From Fidelibacterota bacterium (GTDB lineage Bacteria > Fidelibacterota > UBA2242 > JAOZSR01), in contig JAOZSR010000015.1 of assembly GCA_029939575.1 (NCBI GenBank), forward strand, positions 3,200-54,281: a stretch of DNA of 51,082 nt, read 5' to 3'. Numbering within the stretch: the stretch's first letter is position 1; every line of letters begins with the position of its first letter. Positions 18,641 to 26,497 of the stretch are shown piece by piece. The notes under the pieces are model-generated. The model did no database searches, was not told where the DNA came from, and saw nothing but the letters and a program-made list of their open reading frames with translations. Both the position numbers and the translations under genes were made by a program.

Positions 18641-20014
18641 ATGAAAATTACTTTCAAGACCAATAAATCAACAAGCAGCTCTATAAAATTGCTATTCCTT
18701 TTTATATCATTTTTGTGGACTGCAACTCTCCTTGCCCAGAGTTTTTTCAGCCCTTTGACTATTTCTGAAACCGACAACTCTTCTTCACGGCAAATGGCTT
18801 TGGGATTTACCAGTTGGGGAGCAGCAAACAGTATTAGCGCTTTACAAAACAATCCGGCTTTATTAAACCTGGATCAGGGTTGGATAAAACTTAACATGTC
18901 ACTTACCGGTAAAAATATCAAGGAAAGCCGCTCTTTTCCGGTTCAAGATAGTTTTGATGATTTTCTGGCAGATAATACCTATGTTGTAAATCAAAATATG
19001 TATTATGATTATGATTTTGGAGTAATTGTAAAACCTCTCGCTAATTTAGATTTGGGAGTTAGTTTTTCCCCTTTTCATAGTTTTGATTTTGAATATGAAG
19101 AAGAAGTCCGAGGCTCAGTTTTCGGTGAATACAACCGAGATCCTTTAGTAGGTTATAACAGGTTAAAAAACCAGGGTAAACTCTACAATTATTCTGTTGG
19201 TGCTGCCTTCCATATTCTCGACAATTTGTCTGTTGGAGGTTCAATTAATCTCGTGTCAGGTTCTACGATCAAGGACATGTATGAAATAGAAGTAATCAGG
19301 GAAAGTGAAAAACTTGCATCTGATACAACTATCTCTTTTGGAGGTGATGTTGATACTGACCATTCTACTGTCTTTAATCTTGGTACAAAATATGACCTAA
19401 CTCCCCAATTAGCGTTTTCCATTTCCTATCGCTCACCCTACAAAATTAATTACAAAAATTCTCATTTCATTTTTTCTTATGATTCCACAGAAACTTTACC
19501 TGTAATGCAAAATGATGAACTAAATTTAATAACTGATTCAGAATATAATTACCGTGAAAGCATTCAATTTGGTTTTTCCTACCGTCCTCAAAATATTATT
19601 CCAACCACAATTTTCGTTGATTTTGTTTATGAAAACTGGGAGGATTTTTCAATTTCCAACAGAGGTAAGAATATGGAAGGACAAACTTTTAATAGTGAAG
19701 TTAAATTTGATTTTAACAATATAATTAAAACCAAAATAGGCATTGAGCATAATCTATTTTCCGGATTTCCGGTTCGATTAGGTTTTTTTCATGATCCCAG
19801 CCCGATTAATAGTGATTTGACACGTAATTGGTTTACCTTTGGAACCTGTTATAAAATCGGCGATATAAGTTTTGATTTGTCGGGAGCATTTACAAAAAGT
19901 GTCTATCAATATGACGATCTCTTTATTATTGAGGCTGAAAAGAGATTAGCCTATGATACTGTTCGGGAAAACCTGTTGACAGGAAAAATTAATTTAACCT
20001 ATACATTTGAATAA
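18641..20014 (+). CDS. FadL/OmpP1-like outer-membrane transport barrel
   Basis: This 457-residue exported beta-barrel protein has a signal peptide ending near TLLAQS. SISALQNNPALLNL is the NPA motif found early in FadL-type (Toluene_X) channels. The remainder alternates short beta strands and polar loops and ends in the strand TGKINLTYTFE. Family members transport hydrophobic molecules across the outer membrane, but many FCB-group relatives have no known substrate. AAAGAGGA at 18621-18628 serves as ribosome binding site. It follows the helix-hairpin-helix gene by 37 bases, and its stop codon abuts the start of the nucleotidase gene. A role as the outer-membrane pore of this locus is inference. 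Confidence 0.7.
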   Translation: MKITFKTNKSTSSSIKLLFLFISFLWTATLLAQSFFSPLTISETDNSSSRQMALGFTSWGAANSISALQNNPALLNLDQGWIKLNMSLTGKNIKESRSFPVQDSFDDFLADNTYVVNQNMYYDYDFGVIVKPLANLDLGVSFSPFHSFDFEYEEEVRGSVFGEYNRDPLVGYNRLKNQGKLYNYSVGAAFHILDNLSVGGSINLVSGSTIKDMYEIEVIRESEKLASDTTISFGGDVDTDHSTVFNLGTKYDLTPQLAFSISYRSPYKINYKNSHFIFSYDSTETLPVMQNDELNLITDSEYNYRESIQFGFSYRPQNIIPTTIFVDFVYENWEDFSISNRGKNMEGQTFNSEVKFDFNNIIKTKIGIEHNLFSGFPVRLGFFHDPSPINSDLTRNWFTFGTCYKIGDISFDLSGAFTKSVYQYDDLFIIEAEKRLAYDTVRENLLTGKINLTYTFE

Positions 20015-20015
20015 T

Positions 20016-21656
20016 ATGAAGAAAATACTATTAACAACACTCGTTTTCACTTGCCTTCCTTTTATGCTATTTGCACAAAAAGAAGTTAAATTCCCTGAAG
20101 AAGATTTCCTGAAAATCATAGTACTTTTTACTAATGATATGCACGGTGGAATCGCTCGAACAGAAGCCGGATTTATTAACCCTGATTTTCCACCAATGTT
20201 AGGAAATGGCCCGGCTGTAATTAATTATGTAAAAAAAATCCGTCAATCCGCTAATGAAAACAATTGGGGATTCCTGCTACTTGATGCCGGTGATATTTTC
20301 CAGGGCACACCTGTAGGAACATTAACCAAAGGCAAAGCGGTAATAGATTTTATGAATCTGGCACAATATGATGTCATGGCAATTGGGAACCATGATTTTG
20401 ATATGGGATGGCAAAATCTTAATGGACTGTCACAGCAAGCGAATTTTCCATTTCTTGGAGCAAATCTTTTTAGAAAATCAACCGGAAAAATCGTTGAATT
20501 TGCCAAATCCTATATCATTAAAGAAATTGAAGGAATCAAAATTGGTATTGTCGGAGTTTGCACTTCCGTGACTCCGGATATGAGTTTCCCGAAACATGTA
20601 GAAGATATTGAATTTCGTCCGGAAGTTCCTTCCTTAAAAACAAATATAAAAAAATTACAGGATATGGGGATAAATTTTATTATAGCTGTTAATCATACCT
20701 GGATTCCTTATTATCCGGAAGAGGGTTATGCAGAATTATTAGAAAAAGAATCCGCTGGAGATGATTTTTCCGGAACTGGAGTCACATCTCAGGAAATTGC
20801 ACATGCGGTTCCAGGAATTGATGTAATGTTTTCCGGTCATGTTCATAAGGGTTTTAATAAACCCTGGGAAGAACCCAAAACCCATACTCTGATATTTCAA
20901 AACTACGCAAATGGTAGCAATTTGGGACATGTAAATTTCTATATCCATAGAAAAACCGGTACTCTGGCAGGTTATGATTTTGTTTCAGATGATGGTGCTC
21001 TGTTAACTCTTTTTGAAGATGAATTTCGTCTTGATTCTACAGCACATAGAATTATTAACAACTGGGTCAAGAAATCTGAAATTGGCTTTGATGATGTAAT
21101 TGGAACTGCTGTTGCCAGATTTGCACGAAGCAGCTCAGGTGAATCGCCAATGGGTAACCTGGTCATCGATGCAACAAGAATTCAATCACAAGCTGATATT
21201 GCATTTACTAATTTTGGAGGTATCCGGTCAGATATCAGTTCCGGTCCAATTACTCCACGTAAAATTTTTAGTATTATGCCTTTTGGTAACAGAATTGTCA
21301 TTATGAAAGTTACCGGGAAATTTCTCCGTAACCTAATTGAGGACAGAGTTTCAGGTTCCAGTCATGGTATGGCATGCTCCGGCTGTAAACTTGTTATTGA
21401 CCGAACCAAAGCAAACGGGCAAAGGATTAAAGAATTTTATATTAATGGCAAGCCGGTTGATGACAGCAAACTTTATAAACTCGCAGTATCCGATTACCTT
21501 GCTGAAGGAAATTCAGGCTATGATCGACTTTTGGATGTAGAATCAAAAAATATTAATTATACTGGCATTATGATCCGCCAAGCTTTAATAGATTATATAA
21601 AAGACAATACACCACTTATTCCAAAAACTGACGGAAGATGGCAAGAAATTAAATAA
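20016..21656 (+). CDS. secreted 5'-nucleotidase / UDP-sugar hydrolase family
   Basis: This 546-residue enzyme of the UshA/YfkN family hydrolyses nucleotides to nucleosides and phosphate outside the cytoplasm. A signal peptide (KKILLTTLVFTCLPFMLFAQ) is followed by a calcineurin-like metallophosphatase domain (about 27-300) with FTNDMHGG, LLDAGDIFQGTP, GNHD at 124-127 and FSGHVHKG. The substrate-binding C-terminal domain (about 350-515) has SPMGNLVIDATR, TNFGGIRSDI and MPFGNRIVIM. A TTG at 20007 is in frame but lies inside the previous gene; the ATG at 20016, one base after its TAA stop, is the likelier start. It is the one clear enzyme in this exported cluster and the best guide to its function: removing phosphate from nucleotides, possibly produced from extracellular nucleic acid. 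Confidence 0.92.
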   Translation: MKKILLTTLVFTCLPFMLFAQKEVKFPEEDFLKIIVLFTNDMHGGIARTEAGFINPDFPPMLGNGPAVINYVKKIRQSANENNWGFLLLDAGDIFQGTPVGTLTKGKAVIDFMNLAQYDVMAIGNHDFDMGWQNLNGLSQQANFPFLGANLFRKSTGKIVEFAKSYIIKEIEGIKIGIVGVCTSVTPDMSFPKHVEDIEFRPEVPSLKTNIKKLQDMGINFIIAVNHTWIPYYPEEGYAELLEKESAGDDFSGTGVTSQEIAHAVPGIDVMFSGHVHKGFNKPWEEPKTHTLIFQNYANGSNLGHVNFYIHRKTGTLAGYDFVSDDGALLTLFEDEFRLDSTAHRIINNWVKKSEIGFDDVIGTAVARFARSSSGESPMGNLVIDATRIQSQADIAFTNFGGIRSDISSGPITPRKIFSIMPFGNRIVIMKVTGKFLRNLIEDRVSGSSHGMACSGCKLVIDRTKANGQRIKEFYINGKPVDDSKLYKLAVSDYLAEGNSGYDRLLDVESKNINYTGIMIRQALIDYIKDNTPLIPKTDGRWQEIK

Positions 21657-21659
21657 TTT

Positions 21660-22328
21660 ATGAAAAACTGTAACAAAAATATTAAATCTCTTCTGATATT
21701 TACAGGTCTATTATTAATCACCAATTTTCTGTTTGCTCAAAATAAGCTAACTAAATATTTTCTATCTTATAATGATTTTATTCAAGATAATTATGTGGAT
21801 TTCAACAGGATCAACAAAAAATCATTTTATAAAGCTATATATACCTCAAAGCAATTAAATTCACTATTAAAAATAGATTCAAAGGGAATGTTAATCGAAA
21901 AAAAAACCTTTGAGTACAATAAAACAGGTAGCCTTTTGCAAACTAAAACCTATGATAAATCTGAACATCTAATTTCTAAAACTACTTATTATCCGACTAA
22001 AATTCAGAAGGAATTAGTTAAAAAAATTACAGGGCAGTCATGGAAATTATTTGATAAAGATTATTATACTATTACTACTTACGATACATCGGGTAATTCA
22101 TTAAATCATAAAATATTTTCTGCGCAGGGAAATGAAATTGGAAGTGTTTATTATGAATATGACACTGCAGGAAATTTAAATCGTGAAACATGGTTCAAAG
22201 GTCTCAATCAAATCTTGCTGGAATATTTTGTTTTCGATTTTTCTCCTACTGATTCAATTCAGACTGTTGAGCAATATGACCACAATGATAGTCTGATTAG
22301 TAAAATAAAAATAAAGATTCCTGAATAA
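21660..22328 (+). CDS. exported protein of unknown function with YD-like repeats
   Basis: This 222-residue protein begins 3 bases after the nucleotidase stop and has a signal peptide (SLLIFTGLLLITNFLFAQ). The mature part has recurring strand-turn units, such as EYNKTGSLLQTKTYDKS, TTYDTSGNSLNHKIFS and YYEYDTAGNLNRETWF, similar in rhythm to the YD repeats of RHS proteins and of small periplasmic relatives. No catalytic motif, lipobox or sorting domain is visible. It is the last gene of the plus-strand run and is convergent with the next gene. Function is not recognised; position suggests an accessory role to the nucleotidase. Confidence 0.7.
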   Translation: MKNCNKNIKSLLIFTGLLLITNFLFAQNKLTKYFLSYNDFIQDNYVDFNRINKKSFYKAIYTSKQLNSLLKIDSKGMLIEKKTFEYNKTGSLLQTKTYDKSEHLISKTTYYPTKIQKELVKKITGQSWKLFDKDYYTITTYDTSGNSLNHKIFSAQGNEIGSVYYEYDTAGNLNRETWFKGLNQILLEYFVFDFSPTDSIQTVEQYDHNDSLISKIKIKIPE

Positions 22329-22401
22329 TAAAAAAATTTTAGATCAATCTTCCTAAAAACTCAGTTAAATCAAAAACCTAGATACTATTTTAGGTGAAAT
22401 G

Positions 22402-22902
22402 TCAGGTCTGATCCTTTTTGGTAAAATCCTTTGTTTTTGATTCTGCGGAATTTTTGAATTCTTTATATATTATTATCAATCCAATCACAACCAGGATTAA
22501 TGGCCAACTTTTTACTAAAAAGGATGATCCATCAGAAAACCCAACCGTTATGAGGAAAACACCTGGAATTAATGGCCACCAATATGACTGCTTTTCCCAA
22601 ATATTAGTTATTAAATAAATCAACAAAAATCCAAAACCCAATCCAATAGCATCCATATCTCCAATCCAATTTAATGAATTGTCAAGAAGTTGCCCTAAGC
22701 CAAGACCAATTAAAATACAGCCAGGAATCAAAAAACCAATTTTTTTTCTGGTAAAATACAGGAAAAGAAAAACAGAACCTATCAATAAGAGTGAGAAAAA
22801 ATCATGAAAATTATCTATGTGCTGACTTAAGAAAAGTAGAATCCCAATTAATATCAATATTATTCCTGCAACTGATTTTTTGTTTGTTTTTACATCTATC
22901 AT
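22402..22902 (-). CDS. small polytopic membrane protein, DUF5668/LiaF-TM-like
   Basis: This 166-residue inner-membrane protein has five or six hydrophobic segments (for example AGIILILIGILLFL, LLLIGSVFLFLYF, LILVVIGLIIIY) and a charged C-terminal tail. The glycine-rich pattern GxxLIxxGxxLL and a WPLILVVIG-type last helix resemble the LiaF transmembrane/DUF5668 family, which often accompanies envelope-stress regulators. The frame is open to an ATG at 22914, but GGAGG at 22908-22912 lies 5 bases before the ATG at 22902, so the shorter start is chosen. No regulator gene adjoins it here. Function is unknown. Confidence 0.7.
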   Translation of the reverse strand: MIDVKTNKKSVAGIILILIGILLFLSQHIDNFHDFFSLLLIGSVFLFLYFTRKKIGFLIPGCILIGLGLGQLLDNSLNWIGDMDAIGLGFGFLLIYLITNIWEKQSYWWPLIPGVFLITVGFSDGSSFLVKSWPLILVVIGLIIIYKEFKNSAESKTKDFTKKDQT

Positions 22903-23002
22903 GTTTTCCTCCATATAATTAAAATAATGTAATAATAGATATTTTGAAAACCTAAAGTATTTTAAAATCCTATTTCACTTTGATTCCAGATCTTTCAGTC
23001 GC

Positions 23003-24133
23003 TCAATCCGTTAATTCATGTAACTCATAAATAATATCTCTATCTTTCTGATATGCTAACATTTTATCCAGGCATCCATCTTCCATACCAATAAATTCCG
23101 GAGGACAAATTCCCTTTCTTGAAAAGTCGTTATTCATAAAAAGTTCTACAGCTGCTGTACAGGCATATCCGGTAGTTCTTGCCATTGAAGAGGTTTTTGT
23201 TTTTTCGTGAAAAATATCAAAAAGTTTATAGGAATATTTTTTTAATTTTCCATTCTCTTCACCAACAACATTGACTTGCATTACTGTAAATTCACGCTCT
23301 TCCTGTCCAAGTAGCCATTTGGGAAATAATAATTTTGTAGTCATATCAATAGGCTTAATCATTGTTCCGTTTATATCAATAGGCTCTTCATTAAGAAAAC
23401 CGGTTTCACGCAAGATATGCATAATTTCTCTATGTCCGGGATAACGCATTGTTTTTTCCAACATATTCGGAACATCCATAGTATAAAGTAAAGACCTGAG
23501 TCCGTCAGTATTAAAAGCCTCCAAAGTACCTATATTTTCTACTTCAATGAATTCCGGTTCTGTAAGAGCATCTTTGGTGATTATTTTACCATTTCTCATT
23601 ATTCTTGCCGGACGGGTATATTCTTCTATCACATCAATTGGTGAAAAGGGCGCTTTATATTGATATGGCCAACCTCTTGTAAATGGCAAACCACCGACAA
23701 AACATTCATAGGATTCTACTTTCATTTTCCCTGAAAAATAACCTAAAATCACATTACACATCCCTGGAGCAACGCCACAATCAACAATAGCAGTTACATT
23801 GTTTTCTATTGCCAGTTTATTCAATTCAAATGGATCTTCAGGGAAAAAAGCTATATCAATAACATTTTTTTTGCATTCAATAATAGTTTTTAATGTTTCA
23901 AAGCCCATAAATCCTGGCACAGCATTCACAACTAAATCAGCATCTTTCACCAGGTTACGAATATTTTCTTTTTTACCAAGGTCTTTTACTAATCCCTTAA
24001 CACCAAATTCTTTCGGAATCAATTCAATTGATTTAGGATTAATGTCAGCTGCTGTCACGTTATAATTGGAAGCTAAATCAACAATAATTGCTCTGCCAAC
24101 CATTCCAGCACCAAGAACTGTAATATTTTTCAT
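23003..24133 (-). CDS. saccharopine dehydrogenase-like NAD(P)-dependent oxidoreductase
   Basis: This 376-residue protein has a Rossmann nucleotide-binding start (ITVLGAGMVGRAI, acidic residue at TAADI) and the saccharopine dehydrogenase-type catalytic region (about 120-350) with VDCGVAPGMCNVILGYF and GGLPFTRGWPYQYKAPFSP. The length fits bacterial lysine 6-dehydrogenase and carboxynorspermidine dehydrogenase-like relatives, which act on amino acids or polyamines by oxidative deamination or reductive coupling. The exact substrate cannot be read from the sequence. AAGGAG at 24141-24146 lies 7 bases before the ATG. It stands between two noncoding gaps and is likely transcribed alone or with the downstream membrane protein. 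Confidence 0.82.
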   Translation of the reverse strand: MKNITVLGAGMVGRAIIVDLASNYNVTAADINPKSIELIPKEFGVKGLVKDLGKKENIRNLVKDADLVVNAVPGFMGFETLKTIIECKKNVIDIAFFPEDPFELNKLAIENNVTAIVDCGVAPGMCNVILGYFSGKMKVESYECFVGGLPFTRGWPYQYKAPFSPIDVIEEYTRPARIMRNGKIITKDALTEPEFIEVENIGTLEAFNTDGLRSLLYTMDVPNMLEKTMRYPGHREIMHILRETGFLNEEPIDINGTMIKPIDMTTKLLFPKWLLGQEEREFTVMQVNVVGEENGKLKKYSYKLFDIFHEKTKTSSMARTTGYACTAAVELFMNNDFSRKGICPPEFIGMEDGCLDKMLAYQKDRDIIYELHELTD

Positions 24134-24357
24134 AGAATTACTCCTTTTAGACTCAACTTATAGTAATTGAAAATGATTTCACTCAAAAAATAAATCATTC
24201 TGTCATTAAATCATATTATCATTATATCAATTTATCATTAAATATTATTATAATTTTACCAATTCCCAAAATTCTTTGATGAAAAAATATTTTCTCACTA
24301 ATATTTATATGTATTTTGTTATATTTGTTATAATAAAATTTAATTACTACCGAAAAA

Positions 24358-24822
24358 TCACTTTTTAAATTTTTCATTTAAAAAACACTTTAAGTCTTTA
24401 AAATTATTAAAGATTTCCGAAGTGCAACCAAGTATCCAGCCACTAATTTCAGATAAAACCTTTGGCGTCACCATATAAACAGGAATATTATTTCTGAATG
24501 CCAAAGTGAGTTCACCATAGGTTCCACCACCATTTTCAGCATATTGATCCCATAAGCAAATAATATATTGGATATCATTATCAATTGCCCTAATATCTCC
24601 AGTAATCAGTTTTCTAACTATTTTTTTATATTCAGATATATTATTGTATTTTAATCCTCTAAAGGCAAGACTCTCATCATCTGTTAAATATTTTCGTTCT
24701 TCTATTAATGGATTGTAATATTCATGTCCCAAACTTTCTTCAAGAAATCGTGAAATATCATCACGCCAGGCCTTCCCTTTATCAGGGGCATGCTCAATAG
24801 CACCGGCTAAATATGCCTTCAT
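24358..24822 (-). CDS. nucleoside 2-deoxyribosyltransferase-like protein
   Basis: This 154-residue protein starts MKAYLAGAIEHAPDKG and continues with WRDDISRFLEE, a Rossmann-like beginning shared by nucleoside deoxyribosyltransferases and related nucleotide N-hydrolases. LWDQYAENGGGTYGELTLAF contains the GTxGE pattern that carries the catalytic glutamate in that family, followed by IPVYMVTP. The enzyme would cleave or exchange the base of a (deoxy)nucleoside; hydrolase activity or another substrate is also possible. An in-frame ATG at 24849 exists, but the ATG at 24822 overlaps the permease stop as ATGA and has AAGGA upstream, so translational coupling to the ABC genes is likely. That coupling hints that the exporter and this enzyme act on related molecules. 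Confidence 0.65.
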   Translation of the reverse strand: MKAYLAGAIEHAPDKGKAWRDDISRFLEESLGHEYYNPLIEERKYLTDDESLAFRGLKYNNISEYKKIVRKLITGDIRAIDNDIQYIICLWDQYAENGGGTYGELTLAFRNNIPVYMVTPKVLSEISGWILGCTSEIFNNFKDLKCFLNEKFKK

Positions 24823-25571
24823 TGTAATAATTTCCTTTTTACTACCCAATAACAGAGAAAATAACAGGTAATATCAAGTCCTAAAATATATAATGAATGA
24901 AATAAGTCAAAACTATGATTGACAAGTAAATTCCGAGCACCACTAATTATCACAGTAGTTGGAAAATAATAAAGAATTTTTGTAATCACAGGATGAAAAA
25001 AATCTATTGAGAAAAAACTACCGGAAACTATTGTTAATGGAAGAATTAAAGATAAAATGAGAAGTAAACATATTTCCTGATCTGCAATATAAATCCCGGC
25101 AACAAATCCAATCTGAATAAGGAAAAAAATTCCGAATCCAAGATAGATCCAAAATAGAAGAATGTATAAAATACTAAATCCTCCGCCAACCAGGATAAGC
25201 AAAACAATGCTTGAAATAATGATATGAATCATAATTCTGATAATCATTGAAGTGGATTTTGCCAAATAAATTTGCCATAGTGCAAACCCGGTAGATCTGC
25301 ATTGATCCATTAAACCGGTTAGTTGAGTGATTTTTCGTATATGGACAGAAGTGAGAGCAAAACTAATCATAATCGAATAAAAAGCAATAATCCCTGGGAA
25401 TAAAAAATTTCTGGCTTGGATAAAATTTGTATTTGGAAAAATTTTATCCAAGCTAAGAAATATTCCTAACCACATTAAAATCGTAAAAATAATATTAAAT
25501 AATAATTCTACAATAATTTTGCGCATTCGAAATTTTATTGAAGTAATTATAATTGACCAGAACCTATCCAT
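24819..25571 (-). CDS. ABC-2 type transporter permease
   Basis: This 250-residue inner-membrane protein has about six transmembrane helices, including FLFPGIIAFYSIMISFALTS, IMIHIIISSIVLLILVGGG and LLLILSLILPLTIVSG. The layout, with a short cytoplasmic start, a loop with QLTGLMDQCRSTGF and the IVSGSFFSIDFFHP motif before the last helices, matches ABC-2 permeases used for drug, polysaccharide or lipid export. It begins 2 bases after the ATPase stop and overlaps the next gene by 4 bases, so the three are one transcript with polA upstream. The substrate is not evident. Confidence 0.85.
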   Translation of the reverse strand: MDRFWSIIITSIKFRMRKIIVELLFNIIFTILMWLGIFLSLDKIFPNTNFIQARNFLFPGIIAFYSIMISFALTSVHIRKITQLTGLMDQCRSTGFALWQIYLAKSTSMIIRIMIHIIISSIVLLILVGGGFSILYILLFWIYLGFGIFFLIQIGFVAGIYIADQEICLLLILSLILPLTIVSGSFFSIDFFHPVITKILYYFPTTVIISGARNLLVNHSFDLFHSLYILGLDITCYFLCYWVVKRKLLQ

Positions 25572-25573
25572 TC

Positions 25574-26497
25574 TTAAAACCCTTCATCAGAAAGTAATAA
25601 ATTTAAAAACTCCTCTATATTGCTGGAATTCCCGGAAATAGATGTTATATTTTCTTCTTTGATTTTTCGTGTTATTTTATAAAAATCTTCAAAATCATTG
25701 GTAACAATCTGGACAAAATTTCCGAAATCACGAACTTCTTTAATATTTTTAGCATTCGCCAAAATATTATCCAATTCTTCCCCATCTTTCTTTATTTCCA
25801 AATTTCCAATAAACGGCATTTTTACATGGGTTAACATTTTTTCCAAAGTACCATCAAAACGAATTCCGCCATCATGTAAAACAATCCAACGGTCTGCCAT
25901 TGTCTGTATTTCTGTAAACTCATTTGAGGCGATCACGACTGTTTTTTTACCTTTTTGCCTCAATAAATATTTACACAAAACAGTACGTATAGAATAGTCA
26001 AGCCCCAATAATGGCTCGTCTAAAATAATAATCTCAGAATCACCCATTAAGGTCTGGATAATATCTAAACGTCTTTTTATTCCTCTGGAATAAGTAACCG
26101 GATAATTATTGATACTATCTTCCATTTCAAATTCTTCAATCAGAGGTTTGGTAATTGAATCAAATTCCGATTCACTAATACCAAGATAATTTGCTCTGAT
26201 TTTAAGATTTTCAAGTCCGGTCAACCAGGGATCATGAATATCGTGGTCAGGAAGATATCCAATAACCTTGTTTACATCTTTAAGACTTTTTGACATATCA
26301 TTTCCATTAATATAAAGAATGCCTTCATCTGCCTTTAATAAAGTAGATAAAATCCTCAAAAATGTTGATTTACCAGCTCCATTTCGACCAATTATTGCAA
26401 AGGTAGACCCTTTTTCGATCCCAAAAGTAAGATTACTTAAAACATATTTTTTCTTAAAGTGCTTACTTACATTTTTTAATGCGATTGATGCTTCCAC
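25574..26497 (-). CDS. ABC-2 exporter ATP-binding protein with atypical Q- and H-loops
   Basis: This 307-residue ATPase pairs with the downstream permease. Walker A is GRNGAGKST (about 37-45), the signature is the variant YSRGIKRR rather than LSGGQ, and Walker B is IIILDEPLLGLD. At the Q-loop the sequence is GYLPDHDIHD, lacking the glutamine. At the H-loop the histidine is replaced by Asn192 in VIASNEF. Both features weaken the usual catalytic set. A C-terminal accessory domain (about 215-307) is typical of ABC-2 drug-type ATPases. The start is GTG, overlapping the polA TAG by one base (TAGTG), with GAGG 7 bases upstream inside polA. Whether it hydrolyses ATP normally is open. Confidence 0.85.
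   Translation of the reverse strand: MEASIALKNVSKHFKKKYVLSNLTFGIEKGSTFAIIGRNGAGKSTFLRILSTLLKADEGILYINGNDMSKSLKDVNKVIGYLPDHDIHDPWLTGLENLKIRANYLGISESEFDSITKPLIEEFEMEDSINNYPVTYSRGIKRRLDIIQTLMGDSEIIILDEPLLGLDYSIRTVLCKYLLRQKGKKTVVIASNEFTEIQTMADRWIVLHDGGIRFDGTLEKMLTHVKMPFIGNLEIKKDGEELDNILANAKNIKEVRDFGNFVQIVTNDFEDFYKITRKIKEENITSISGNSSNIEEFLNLLLSDEGF

Noticed and set aside
24180-24260. Repeat array or CRISPR-like pattern (recurring ATCATT/TATCATT units)
   Set aside because: The units are short, irregular and explained by AT-rich composition; no spacer structure or cas gene is present.
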